Source: Sphaerimonospora thailandensis (lineage in GTDB: Bacteria; Actinomycetota; Actinomycetes; Streptosporangiales; Streptosporangiaceae). From it: a DNA stretch of 64,000 bases. Shown piece by piece: positions 34,097 through 42,802 of this stretch (position 1 is its first letter; every line of letters starts with the position of its first letter). The notes under the pieces were generated by a model, which did not search any database, was not told the DNA's origin, and worked only from the letters and a program-made list of their open reading frames with translations. Position numbers and translations under genes: made by a program. The DNA is taken from positions 62,001 through 126,000 of the forward strand of contig NZ_BOOG01000012.1 in assembly GCF_016863115.1 (NCBI RefSeq), written 5' to 3'.

Positions 34097-35212
34097 TTGA
34101 GGGTGGAGCATGTTGTTGTCACCCATCCGTCACCTGATCTCTACGGTTCCGACCGGATGCTGCTCGAGTCGGTGCGGGCGCTGACCGAGGCGGCCGAGGT
34201 CACGGTCGTGCTGCCGGAGGAGGGGCCACTGGGCGATCGCCTGCGTGAGACGGGCAGCGAGCTAGCGATCATGCCGTCACCCGTGCTCCGCAAATCCCTG
34301 CTCTCCCCGCGAGGCATGCTGACACTCGCGTGGCAGACGCTCACCACCCTGCCGCGGATCGTCGCGATGCTCCGGCGCATCAGGCCGACGGCCCTCTATG
34401 TCAGCACGCTCACGATTCCCGTGTGGATCGTGGCCGGCCGCCTGGCCCGGATCCCGGTGATCTGCCACGTGCACGAGGCCGAGCAGCACATCTCACCGCT
34501 GCTGCGCCGCCTTCTCACCGCCCCCGTACGGCTCGCGCACCAGGTGGTGGCCAACAGTGAGGCCTGCCTGCGGACCCTGACCCGTGGCGGGGTACGTCCC
34601 GGCCGGATAACCGTGATCTACAACGGCGTACCCGACCGGGGGGACGCCACGCCTGCGCGCGACGCGCCCGAGGGCAGGCTGGTGCTCGTCGGCAGGCTGT
34701 CTCCACGCAAGGGAAGCGATGTGGCCGTCCGGGCGGTCGCGCTCCTGCGTGAGCGCGGACGGCGGGTCACGCTCACGCTCGTCGGCTCGATCTTTCCGGG
34801 CTACGAGTGGTTCGAGGAGGAGCTCCGAAGCCTGGCGTCCGACGGTGTCGTCTTCGCCGGCTTCCAGGACCCGATCGCTCCTTTCCTCGCCGATGCCGAC
34901 ATCGTGCTGGTGCCCTCACGGGAGGAGCCGTTCGGCAACGTCGCGGTCGAGGCGATGTTGGCCGGGCGCCCCGTGGTGGCCAGCGAGGTGCAGGGCCTCA
35001 TGGAGATCATCCAGACCGGTGAGACCGGGGTGCTGGTCCCGCCCGGCAGCCCCGAGGCGCTCGCCGACGCGATCGAAGCGCTCCTCGACGACTGGCCGCG
35101 GGCGCGGGCCCTGGCCCGCGACGGGCAGCAGACCGCGAGAGAGCGTTTCGCCCTCTCGCGGTACCACGGTGACATCGTTCGTGTTCTTGGGGTGCCAATC
35201 ACCTCTGCTTAG
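34097..35212 (+). CDS. GT4 family glycosyltransferase
   Basis: 371 residues with a GT-B fold. N-terminal part: HVVVTHPSPDLYGSDRML and ICHVHEAEQH. C-terminal nucleotide-sugar domain: LVLVGRLSPRKGSDVAVRA (~196-214), FAGFQDPIAPFLADADIVLV and PSREEPFGNVAVEAMLAGRP (E-x7-E type). The start is TTG 34097 (GAAGGGAAGG 4-5 nt upstream) or GTG 34103. It adds a sugar to the growing unit on the cytoplasmic side. The Wzz-like gene follows after 36 bp and is probably co-transcribed. Confidence 0.9.
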   Translation: MRVEHVVVTHPSPDLYGSDRMLLESVRALTEAAEVTVVLPEEGPLGDRLRETGSELAIMPSPVLRKSLLSPRGMLTLAWQTLTTLPRIVAMLRRIRPTALYVSTLTIPVWIVAGRLARIPVICHVHEAEQHISPLLRRLLTAPVRLAHQVVANSEACLRTLTRGGVRPGRITVIYNGVPDRGDATPARDAPEGRLVLVGRLSPRKGSDVAVRAVALLRERGRRVTLTLVGSIFPGYEWFEEELRSLASDGVVFAGFQDPIAPFLADADIVLVPSREEPFGNVAVEAMLAGRPVVASEVQGLMEIIQTGETGVLVPPGSPEALADAIEALLDDWPRARALARDGQQTARERFALSRYHGDIVRVLGVPITSA

Positions 35213-35248
35213 ACTGCCGATGGGACCAAAACGAGGGGGAAGTCGACG

Positions 35249-36391
35249 GTGGCAACCAACGGGACCGAGGACATGCTGCCCGAGGTCGGACTCCTCGAAG
35301 CAGTGTGGCGCTACCGCTGGTCCTCGCTTCTGATCATCATCCTGTCCGGCCTGCTGGCGGCGGAAGCGACCTTCCTGGTACTCAACAAGGCCGAGGCCGT
35401 CGCTCGCTTCGCCGTCACCGACCCGCGAAGCACCACGTTCCTCCGCCAGGGTGTCTCCTCCGACAGCAGCTACATCGCCTACACCGCGCAGCGCGCGGTG
35501 TTCGCCGAGTCCGAGAAGGTGCTCACCCGCACGCAGGAGATCCTCAAGGCCGAGCATTCGTACACGATCGATCTGGAGACGCTGCGCGACTCCGTACAGG
35601 CCGCCCCCGGTTCGAGCGGCGGCATCATCGAGGTGCAGACCACGGCGAAAACCGACCAGGTGGCCGCGAACATCGCCAACTCGGTGGTCCAGGCCTACCA
35701 GGAACTCACCGCGACGGCGGCCGAAGTCGAGCAGGCCAAACTGGTCAAGAGCATCAAGACGACCCAGAGCCAGGTGCGCGCCAGTCTCAAGTCGGCTCCT
35801 GAAGGTAGCGCGCTGGCCAACTCGCTTTCCGAGGTCCTCGCACAGTTGCAGCTCAAGGAGAGCGACGCCCAGATCGACCTCGCCACCTACAGCAACGGGA
35901 CGCGCTTCGTCGACCAGGCCAACCCAGAGCGGATCACGCCGAGCAAACTACCGAAGAACATCGCGATCGGCCTGGCGCTCGGGGCGCTCATCGCGATCGT
36001 GATCGCATTCCTACGGGCGACCAATCCCATCGCCCGGGTCCATCGCGTGACCACGGGGGACGGGCAGCGCAAGCGCCGACGACGCGCCGCACCGGACGAA
36101 CCCGCACCGCCGGAACCCCCGATGGCAGACCCCCCGCCGGCCAGACCGTCCCCATCACCCCGACCTATCGATGAGGATGACGATGGCGACCGCACCGACG
36201 TCTACGATCGCGACTCGCTGCTCACCTACAGACCCAACGGCAACAGCGGCCTCTCCCGTGACGCCACGGGCAACCGCTCGAAAAGCAGCAGCGGCGGTTC
36301 CAAGAGCAACGGTTCGAAGGCCTACGACTCCGAGAACGGCGACGAGAAACTCGATGTCGCCGACCCGAGCGCCGAGGCCAACTCCCCCTAG
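35249..36391 (+). CDS. Wzz-like chain-length determinant with long disordered tail
   Basis: 380 residues from GTG 35249 with GAGGGGGA upstream. TM1 at ~27-45, an outer domain with RFAVTDPRSTTFLRQG and coiled-coil-prone ELTATAAEVEQAKLVKS, and TM2 at ~232-252 preceded by a proline (ITPSKLPKN), as in Wzz/YveK proteins. The ~125-residue tail after TM2 is basic, then proline-rich, then acidic and Ser/Asn-rich, with no kinase motif. It probably sets chain length for set 2. Its TAG stop overlaps the stop of convergent rmlD (shared CTA/TAG). Confidence 0.82.
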   Translation: MATNGTEDMLPEVGLLEAVWRYRWSSLLIIILSGLLAAEATFLVLNKAEAVARFAVTDPRSTTFLRQGVSSDSSYIAYTAQRAVFAESEKVLTRTQEILKAEHSYTIDLETLRDSVQAAPGSSGGIIEVQTTAKTDQVAANIANSVVQAYQELTATAAEVEQAKLVKSIKTTQSQVRASLKSAPEGSALANSLSEVLAQLQLKESDAQIDLATYSNGTRFVDQANPERITPSKLPKNIAIGLALGALIAIVIAFLRATNPIARVHRVTTGDGQRKRRRRAAPDEPAPPEPPMADPPPARPSPSPRPIDEDDDGDRTDVYDRDSLLTYRPNGNSGLSRDATGNRSKSSSGGSKSNGSKAYDSENGDEKLDVADPSAEANSP

Positions 36392-37230
36392 TCCATGCGG
36401 AGTTGGGACCACGCGGCGTGAAGGGCGTGTCTCCAGTCACGGATCGGCGGCAGTCCCGCCTTCGCCCATCCCGCATGGCCGAGGACGCTGTAGGCGGGCC
36501 GGGTAGCGGGCCGCACGAATAACCCGCTGGAGGTGGGACGGACCCGGTCCGGGTCGGCGCCGAGCAAGGTGAAGATCTCGCGTGCGAATCCATACCAGGT
36601 CGTCTGCCCTGAGCTCGTGCCGTGATAGACACCCGGCTCGGCCCGGGAGTCGATCAGCAGCACGAGTTGATCCGCGAGGTCGGCCGTCCAGGTCGGCTGG
36701 CCATGCTGGTCATCCACGACATCCACCGTTCGCCGCTCACCCGCCAATCTGATCATGGTGTGGACGAAGTTCGGCCCGGCAGCGCCGTACAGCCATGCCG
36801 TACGGACCACGTAACCGCCATTTTCGAGTGCCGCCCGTTCCCCTGCGAGCTTCGTACGGCCGTAGGCGTTGATCGGCGCGGTCGTGGCGTCCTCCTCGAA
36901 CGGATGGTCCGCCACTCCCGAGAACACGTAATCAGTGGAGATCTGTACGAACCGGGCGCCCAGCTTGGCAGAGAACCCGGCGAGCGGCTCAACCGCGTGA
37001 CCGTTGACGGCCAGCGCCTCGTCTTCACGAGACTCGGCGTCGTCGACGGCCGTCCAGGCCGCGCAGTTCACCACGACGTCCGGACGATGGGCCAAGAGAC
37101 ATGCCTTCACGGCGTTCGCGTCGCGGATGTCCAGCTCTGTCCGGCTCAACGCGACCGCGTCCCCGCCCAGGCGCCGTACCAGGTCGGTGGCGAGCATCCC
37201 GCCGCCACCTGTGATCAGCCATCGCATCAT
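36388..37230 (-). CDS. rmlD: dTDP-4-dehydrorhamnose reductase
   Basis: About 280 residues. Two adjacent ATGs (37230, 37227) overlap the rmlB stop (ATGATGA), so either may start. Motifs: WLITGGGGMLATDLVRRL (NADPH binding), VVNCAAWTAVDDAE, QISTDYVFSG, INAYGRTKLAGE (YxxxK) and VRTAWLYG. It reduces dTDP-4-keto-L-rhamnose to dTDP-L-rhamnose. Last gene of the priming transferase-rmlA-rmlB-rmlD operon. Confidence 0.95.
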   Translation of the reverse strand: MMRWLITGGGGMLATDLVRRLGGDAVALSRTELDIRDANAVKACLLAHRPDVVVNCAAWTAVDDAESREDEALAVNGHAVEPLAGFSAKLGARFVQISTDYVFSGVADHPFEEDATTAPINAYGRTKLAGERAALENGGYVVRTAWLYGAAGPNFVHTMIRLAGERRTVDVVDDQHGQPTWTADLADQLVLLIDSRAEPGVYHGTSSGQTTWYGFAREIFTLLGADPDRVRPTSSGLFVRPATRPAYSVLGHAGWAKAGLPPIRDWRHALHAAWSQLRMD

Positions 37231-38195
37231 CGTGCGGCGAGGAGCGGCGTCCACCACTCCCGATTGGCGACGTACCAGGAGATCGTGTCCTCGAGTCCAT
37301 CGTCGAAAGAGATCGACGGGCGGTAGCCGAGCCCGCGGAGCTTGGCATCGCTCAGCGAGTACCGCCGGTCGTGGCCTTTGCGGTCCGTCACGTACTCGAC
37401 CATGTCCCAGCCGAACCCGAAGGCCTCCAGCAACCGCGTGGTCAGCTCCTTGTTCGTCAGTTCCGCGGTTCCGGCGATGTTGTAGACCTCGCCGGGCGTG
37501 CCGCGTTCCGCGACGAGCTGGATGCCCCGGCAGTGGTCGTCGACGTGGACCCAGTCCCTGATGTTGCCGCCGTCGCCGTAGAGCGGAACCTTCCGCCCCT
37601 CCATGAGCCTGGTGACGAACAGCGGGACGAGCTTCTCGGGGAACTGGTACCGGCCGTAGTTGTTCCCGCAGCGGGTGATCGACACCGGCAGTCCGTAGGT
37701 CACACCGTAGGCTTGGGCGATCAGGTCGCCGCCCGCCTTCGCGGCAGAGTACGGCGAGCGCGGCCGCAGCGGCGCCGCCTCATCCCAGGACCCGGATTCG
37801 ATGGACCCGTAGACCTCGTCCGTGGACACCTGAACGACCTTGGACACGCTCGCCTCCAGACACGCCTGCAGGAGTGTCTGCGTGCCGAGCACGTTGGTCC
37901 GCACGAATTCGGCGGCTCCATCGATCGACCGGTCCACATGCGACTCGGCCGCGAAGTTGACGACGACGTCGTGCCCGGGAACAACCTCGGCGAGCAGCGC
38001 GGCGTCACCGATGTCGCCGTGGACGAAGTCGTACCCACCGGCGACCGGCTCCAGGTTGGCGAGGTTGCCGGCGTACGTCAGCTTGTCCAGGACGGTGACC
38101 CGTGCCCCGGCGAAGGCCGGATAGCCGCCGGAGACGAGGGTTCGGACGTAGTGCGAGCCGATGAACCCGGCTCCACCTGTGACGAGGATCCTCAC
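37227..38195 (-). CDS. rmlB: dTDP-glucose 4,6-dehydratase
   Basis: 322 residues from a GTG overlapping the rmlA stop (GTGA). Extended SDR with ILVTGGAGFIGSHYVRTL, the catalytic-site region VSTDEVYGSI (with the Asp-Glu pair), SPYSAAKAGGDL (YxxxK), RCGNNYGRYQFPEKLVPLF and NIRDWVHVDDHC, all standard for RmlB. It makes dTDP-4-keto-6-deoxyglucose, the precursor of L-rhamnose and possibly of other deoxysugars in this locus. Confidence 0.96.
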   Translation of the reverse strand: MRILVTGGAGFIGSHYVRTLVSGGYPAFAGARVTVLDKLTYAGNLANLEPVAGGYDFVHGDIGDAALLAEVVPGHDVVVNFAAESHVDRSIDGAAEFVRTNVLGTQTLLQACLEASVSKVVQVSTDEVYGSIESGSWDEAAPLRPRSPYSAAKAGGDLIAQAYGVTYGLPVSITRCGNNYGRYQFPEKLVPLFVTRLMEGRKVPLYGDGGNIRDWVHVDDHCRGIQLVAERGTPGEVYNIAGTAELTNKELTTRLLEAFGFGWDMVEYVTDRKGHDRRYSLSDAKLRGLGYRPSISFDDGLEDTISWYVANREWWTPLLAAR

Positions 38196-39259
38196 GACGA
38201 AATCTGCACCTTACTGTGGTCGCCGAGCAGCAGTCTGTGGGCTCGGGGGGTTTTGGGCGCGGGGGTGACCTCAACGTCACGCCCGATGAGGGACGCCTCG
38301 ACCCGGCGGACACCGGTGATCGAGGAGCGGGACAGCACGATGGAGTATTCGATCTCGCTGTCGCTGATGGCGCAGTCGGCGCCGATGGAGGTGAACGGGC
38401 CGACGTAGGAGTCGGCCACCAGGGTTCCGGGACCGATGAGCGCCGGCCCGACGATCCGCGAGTCGCGGACCGTCGCGCCTTCCTCTACCACGACACGCCC
38501 GATCAGCTCGCTGTTCTCATCGACCTGCCCGTGTACGGCAGGCTCGAGTGACTCCAGGACGAGGCGGTTGACCTCGAGCATATCGTCGACGTTCCCGGTG
38601 TCCTTCCAGTATCCGGAGATCACCGTCGCCTCCACCCGCCGGCCCGCGTCGATCAGGCCCTGGATCGCGTCGGTGATCTCCAGCTCGCCTCGCCATGACG
38701 GCTTGAGCTCGGCCACGATCCCGTGCACCGCCGACGTGAACAGGTAGACACCCACCAGAGCCAGATCACTCTTCGGGGTCTCGGGCTTCTCCTCCAGACG
38801 CACCACGCGTCCCCGGGCGTCCATTTCGGCGACCCCGAAGCTGCGCGGGTCGGGAACTCGGGTGAGCATGATCTGGGCGTCGGGACGCTCGGCTTTGAAG
38901 CGGTCGACGAGAGCGTTGATCCCGCCGATGATGAAGTTGTCCCCGAGATACATGACGAAGTCGTCGTCGCCGAGGTAGTCACGCGCGATCAACACGGCGT
39001 GGGCGAGCCCGAGGGGGGCCTCCTGGCGCAGGTAGGTCACATCGAGCCCGAGGTCGGAACCGTCGCCGACGGCCGTCTCGATCTCCGCCTGGGTCTCCCC
39101 CACCACGATGCCGACGTCTCGGATGCCCGCCGCCGCGATCGCCTCAAGCCCGTAGAAGAGCACAGGCTTGTTGGCCACCGGTACGAGTTGCTTGGCCGAG
39201 GTGTGTGTGATGGGCCGCAGGCGGGTACCGGATCCGCCCGCGAGAACGAGTGCCTTCAT
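38192..39259 (-). CDS. rmlA: Glucose-1-phosphate thymidylyltransferase (long form)
   Basis: 355 residues, longer than the ~290 of the standard RmlA. The catalytic part is standard: ALVLAGGSGTRLRPITHT, KQLVPVANKPVLFYGLE, MYLGDNFI, VVRLEEKPETPKSD and ISGYWKDTGNVDDML. The extra ~110 C-terminal residues form a left-handed beta-helix-like region (IGRVVVEEGATVRDSRIVGP), as in the StrD-type enzymes common in actinomycetes. It makes dTDP-glucose. The ATG follows directly on the priming transferase stop with no spacer. Confidence 0.94.
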   Translation of the reverse strand: MKALVLAGGSGTRLRPITHTSAKQLVPVANKPVLFYGLEAIAAAGIRDVGIVVGETQAEIETAVGDGSDLGLDVTYLRQEAPLGLAHAVLIARDYLGDDDFVMYLGDNFIIGGINALVDRFKAERPDAQIMLTRVPDPRSFGVAEMDARGRVVRLEEKPETPKSDLALVGVYLFTSAVHGIVAELKPSWRGELEITDAIQGLIDAGRRVEATVISGYWKDTGNVDDMLEVNRLVLESLEPAVHGQVDENSELIGRVVVEEGATVRDSRIVGPALIGPGTLVADSYVGPFTSIGADCAISDSEIEYSIVLSRSSITGVRRVEASLIGRDVEVTPAPKTPRAHRLLLGDHSKVQISS

Positions 39260-40711
39260 CTAGTAGGCCCCTTCTCCGCCGATGACCGCGGACCACGTCT
39301 TCCAGAGAATCTGGAGGTCCATGGTGAAGGACCAGTTCTCCACGTAGCGCAGGTCAAGCCGCACCGACTCTTCCCAGGACAGATCGGACCGACCACTGAC
39401 CTGCCACAGCCCCGTCATCCCCGGCTTGACGAGCAGCCGACGCCGCACGTCGTCGCCGTACTGCGCCACTTCTTCGGGCAGCGGAGGCCGAGGCCCCACG
39501 AGGGACATCTCACCGCGCAGCACGTTGATCAGCTGTGCGAGCTCGTCCAGAGAGTACCTACGCAGCCAGCCGCCGACCCTCGTCACCCGCGGGTCGTCGC
39601 GCAACTTGAACAGCACGCCGTTGCCCTCGTTGTCGCGCAGCAGCGCGTCCTTCGCGGCCTCGGCGTCCGGCGTCATGCTCCGGAACTTGTAGAGGGTGAA
39701 CTCTTTGCCGTCCTTGCCCACGCGGCGCTGCCGGAAGAGGGCAGGCCCCCTGCTGTCGCTGACGATCAGCAAGCCGATCAGCAGCATGGCCGGCAACATG
39801 ACGAGCAGCATCACCGCCGCGACCACACGATCGAAGATGCTCTTGACGATCTGTCGCGTTCCCCGCAGATCGGGGTGGGCGACGTGGAGCAGCGGCAGTC
39901 CGGCCACCGGCCGGATGCTGATGCGCGGCCCGGTCACCTCCATCAACGCCGAAGCCACGTAGAGGTCGGTCCCCGTCTCCTCGAGCTGCCAGGCCAGATG
40001 CCGCAGTGCCGTACCGTCCAGCTCGGGGCAGGACAGGACGGCGACCGTGTCCGCCTGCGTCTTCTCCGCGACCTCGGCCGCGGTGGTGAAGTCACCCAGC
40101 ACGGGGAAACCGTCGAACTGCGGGGGCAGGTCCACGTGCTGCTGCGGGGGAACGCAGGCGGCGACGATCCGCATGCCATGATGGCGTTCGCGGCTCAGTT
40201 GCCTGTGCAGTTCGAGCACCGCGGCCCAGTGGCCGACCACGACGACATGGCTCAGGCATTCACCGTCGCGGCGCAGCCGGTGGAGCCGCTTGCGTAAGCC
40301 GTACCGCCACGCGAAGCAGATCACGCCGGCGAGTGGGACGGCGACCATCACGTAGCTGCGGGCTATCGGGGTCTGGGTGAGATAGGCGGAGATCGCTACA
40401 ACGGAGGCGAGGATCCCGGCGGCGTGGAAGACCTTGCGGTACTCCTCGGCGCCGTCTCCGAGATGGCGCAGGTCATAGCCGCCGATCAAAGCGAGGACAA
40501 TCGGCCAGCCGACGGTGAGAGACGCCGCGAGAACGGCCTCCAGCATCTCGACTTCCGTGGCCAATGCCCTGACCGTCAGGACAGGGAAGATCGCCGCCCC
40601 TCCGCCGAGGGCATCACCCGCCACTACTCGGCGAATGTATCGCCGTCGCCAGTCTGCTCTGCCCGTGCGCCCACCACTTGAGAGCACGGCACTTTCAACG
40701 GCAACGCCCAT
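39260..40711 (-). CDS. Polyprenyl-phosphate sugar phosphotransferase (priming transferase, copy 2)
   Basis: 483 residues with the same plan as copy 1: several N-terminal TM helices, a TM at ~288-308, then the sugar transferase domain with RQRRVGKDGKEF, YKFRSMTPDAE, DELAQLINVLRGEMS, VGPRPPLPEE and KPGMTGLWQVSGRSDLS. The C-terminal ~200 residues are nearly the same in both copies. The N-terminal halves are more diverged but collinear. It starts the second set's glycan on undecaprenyl phosphate. GGGCGGGG precedes the ATG. First gene of an operon with rmlA, rmlB and rmlD. Confidence 0.94.
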   Translation of the reverse strand: MGVAVESAVLSSGGRTGRADWRRRYIRRVVAGDALGGGAAIFPVLTVRALATEVEMLEAVLAASLTVGWPIVLALIGGYDLRHLGDGAEEYRKVFHAAGILASVVAISAYLTQTPIARSYVMVAVPLAGVICFAWRYGLRKRLHRLRRDGECLSHVVVVGHWAAVLELHRQLSRERHHGMRIVAACVPPQQHVDLPPQFDGFPVLGDFTTAAEVAEKTQADTVAVLSCPELDGTALRHLAWQLEETGTDLYVASALMEVTGPRISIRPVAGLPLLHVAHPDLRGTRQIVKSIFDRVVAAVMLLVMLPAMLLIGLLIVSDSRGPALFRQRRVGKDGKEFTLYKFRSMTPDAEAAKDALLRDNEGNGVLFKLRDDPRVTRVGGWLRRYSLDELAQLINVLRGEMSLVGPRPPLPEEVAQYGDDVRRRLLVKPGMTGLWQVSGRSDLSWEESVRLDLRYVENWSFTMDLQILWKTWSAVIGGEGAY

Positions 40712-41081
40712 ATACCCCGCCCTGCGTCGTTAGTCGATCACTAAGAAGACGCGTCGCAGCCCGTTCGGTTCACCACGGCTTCCGGAAGTGGCCTCTGGAA
40801 CGCTCCCAGTAATACCTGAAGTTCCCTGGAACTTCACCTTTGCGTCCCCATGTGGCCATATGCCTTGCCATCTTATGGAGCGCACCCCAGCATGAGGCTG
40901 GACCCTCCCGTCGACCAGACATTCATCCCCGAATGTCCTATTTGTACTATTCGCCCAATCGGCCGATCCCCTCCGGCACCTTGACGAGCCGCTGAGGCGC
41001 CGGCGCGAGGCCCCCTTACGCCTGCACCATTTCTTCGGTTACGTTCATGAGAGCAACGGATCGCCGCATTGGACCCCCCTG
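40712..41081. promoter_or_regulatory. Divergent control region with three dyads
   Basis: A 370-bp region without a gene between the minus-strand priming transferase/rmlABD operon and the plus-strand LCP gene. It carries TTAGT-N5-ACTAA (40730-40744), a perfect 9-bp-arm dyad TGAAGTTCC-CT-GGAACTTCA (40817-40836) and GACATTC-N6-GAATGTC (40918-40937). A -10-like TACTAT lies shortly after the last. These are likely operator or promoter elements for the divergent transcripts. Confidence 0.55.
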
Positions 41082-42104
41082 GTGACGACCTCCAAAGAAC
41101 TCCCCGTCCGCACGGACGCACGACCACCGACCGCACGCCGGCGCAAAGTCCTGATCATCGTCTCCCTTGTGCTGCTGCTGCCGCTCGCGGCGCTGTTCGC
41201 GCTGGCGATGCAGCGTCAGTACGTCTACGACAGCAACATCCAACGCGTTCAGGATGTTTTTCCGGCGGAGCAGGACCGACCGGCCAAAGCGGTCGGATCC
41301 GTACAGAACTGGCTGGTCATCGGGTCTGACCGCCGTCCCGACGAAGGGGGGTTCCAGCGGTCGGACTGCATCATGATCGCGCACATTCCGGCGGACAGGA
41401 AGCGCGTCTACCTGATCAGCATCCCGCGTGACTCCTATGTCACGATCCCCGGCCACGGCAAGGGCAAGATCAACTCGGCCTACGCCTACGGCGGTGCACG
41501 CCTGCTCATCACGACGGTGGAGAAGCTCACCGGCGTGCGGATCGACCATTTCGCCGCGCTCGACTTCGCCGGCTTCGTCACGATGAGCAAGGCGCTCGGC
41601 GGTGTCACCGTCTACATCTCGAAGGATTCGTACGACTCGGCCAACAAGGTCAGCTGGCGGCAGGGCGAGACTCACCTGGAGGGCGAGCAGGCCCTGCTGT
41701 TCGTACGGCAGCGTTTCGGCCTGCCCGGCGGAGACTTCGATCGGATCAAGCGTCAGCAGGCTTTCCTCCGCGCGATGATGCAGAAGGCGCTCAGCAAGGG
41801 CATGCTCACCGACCCCTTCGCGCTCGACGAGTTCCTGCAGGCGCTGACCAAGTCGGTGACCGTGGATTCGAGCGTCACCATCGGCACGTTCCGCGACCTC
41901 GTATTCGAGCTGCGCGACGTCAGAGGCGGCGACCTGCTGTCGACCACCATGCCCATCTCGGGGACTGACACGGTCAAGGGGATGAGCATCGTCCGGCTCG
42001 ACGCGCGCGAGGGCGCCAAGCTCGCCGAAGCGATCAGCAACGACACCCTCGATCACTACTTCACCGACAACGGTGGACTCAACGACACCTCGACCGTTAT
42101 GTGA
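41082..42104 (+). CDS. LytR-CpsA-Psr (LCP) family polymer-wall ligase
   Basis: 340 residues from GTG 41082. A short basic N-terminus is followed by one TM helix (~24-43) and an extracytoplasmic LCP domain: VIGSDRRPDEGGFQRSDCIM, LISIPRDSYVTIPG (with the catalytic-site Arg-Asp), KINSAYAYGGARLLITTVE, GVRIDHFAALDFAGF and LLFVRQRFGLPGGDFDRIKR. LCP enzymes move polyprenyl-linked glycans onto peptidoglycan. This implies that at least one product of the locus is wall-linked. It ends the polysaccharide region. Confidence 0.93.
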   Translation: MTTSKELPVRTDARPPTARRRKVLIIVSLVLLLPLAALFALAMQRQYVYDSNIQRVQDVFPAEQDRPAKAVGSVQNWLVIGSDRRPDEGGFQRSDCIMIAHIPADRKRVYLISIPRDSYVTIPGHGKGKINSAYAYGGARLLITTVEKLTGVRIDHFAALDFAGFVTMSKALGGVTVYISKDSYDSANKVSWRQGETHLEGEQALLFVRQRFGLPGGDFDRIKRQQAFLRAMMQKALSKGMLTDPFALDEFLQALTKSVTVDSSVTIGTFRDLVFELRDVRGGDLLSTTMPISGTDTVKGMSIVRLDAREGAKLAEAISNDTLDHYFTDNGGLNDTSTVM

Positions 42105-42147
42105 TGCGGCACCGACCGTGGTCTCCCACCCGAGGTGCCATCACGGA

Positions 42148-42504
42148 TCAGCCGTACTCGAGATCAGGAATCGACGAGGGAGGATCCGGACTACGCCATA
42201 CCACGACATATCCGTCATGGGCGCCCTCAACGGCAGCACTCAACTGATCTAGGTCGAAATCCGGCAAATACCTCAAGCGTGTCAGGAAGGACGCGTCGGT
42301 CGCCGACCGCGGGACGACGCAGCCCTCACCCTCGCTGTCCAGAAGGACGATGAAAACGTCGCCGTCGGCGGGCCTGTGGCCGCCGACCCTGACCTCGACG
42401 ACGTCTTCCCACGCGAGGGCCTCGACGCTGCCGTCCGCGTAATGGCGGGTCACGCCTTCTTCGGTGACGTACACATAGGAATCCGGCACTGGGTCGCCGT
42501 GCAT
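42148..42504 (-). CDS. Small PH-like hypothetical protein
   Basis: About 118 residues if it starts at the ATG at 42504 (MHGDPVPDSYVYVTEEG); the frame is open to a TTG at 42540 and neither start has a good ribosome site. The sequence reads as a run of beta-strands (YVYVTEEGVTRHYADGS, LAWEDVVEVRVGGH, GDVFIVLLDSEGEGCVVPR) and a C-terminal helix with LPDFDLDQLSAAVEG, which suggests a small PH-like or similar beta-sandwich fold. No signal or TM. Function unknown. Convergent with the LCP gene. Confidence 0.6.
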   Translation of the reverse strand: MHGDPVPDSYVYVTEEGVTRHYADGSVEALAWEDVVEVRVGGHRPADGDVFIVLLDSEGEGCVVPRSATDASFLTRLRYLPDFDLDQLSAAVEGAHDGYVVVWRSPDPPSSIPDLEYG

Positions 42505-42802
42505 GGGCGCGATTGTGACGACTTGACGCCGCACCCGCAAGCGAACCGGCGGAAGGCCGTACGTGTCATGGAAGGATCCGGGGCGCGACCGTCGCGGGAC
42601 GGCGCCGGTCTCCGAACCCGTCGTGCGACCACGCGCCCCGGCCGGCCCACTTTAAATCTAGGACAAAACCGCGCAAATCGCCATAAACAGGATGTTGCAG
42701 CGAACCGTCCCCCAACTGTTAAGAACCCTGGCTGGTAGTGCGCCTCACGGATTGCTAGGGTTTCGCCACTATTAAGCGAGGGGTCAGGGACGGGCAAGGT
42801 TT
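42505..42802. other. Intergenic region upstream of cvnA
   Basis: About 300 bp between the small PH-like gene and cvnA. It holds AT-rich patches (TTTAAATCTAGG near 42652) and, just before cvnA, CAAGGTTT at the ATG. TTGCTAGGGT (about 42750) is a possible -10 region. No gene is visible. Confidence 0.5.

Noticed and set aside
39260-40711. Priming transferase copy 2 as a decayed duplicate
   Set aside because: The frame is intact with all catalytic motifs and it leads the rmlABD operon, so it looks functional.
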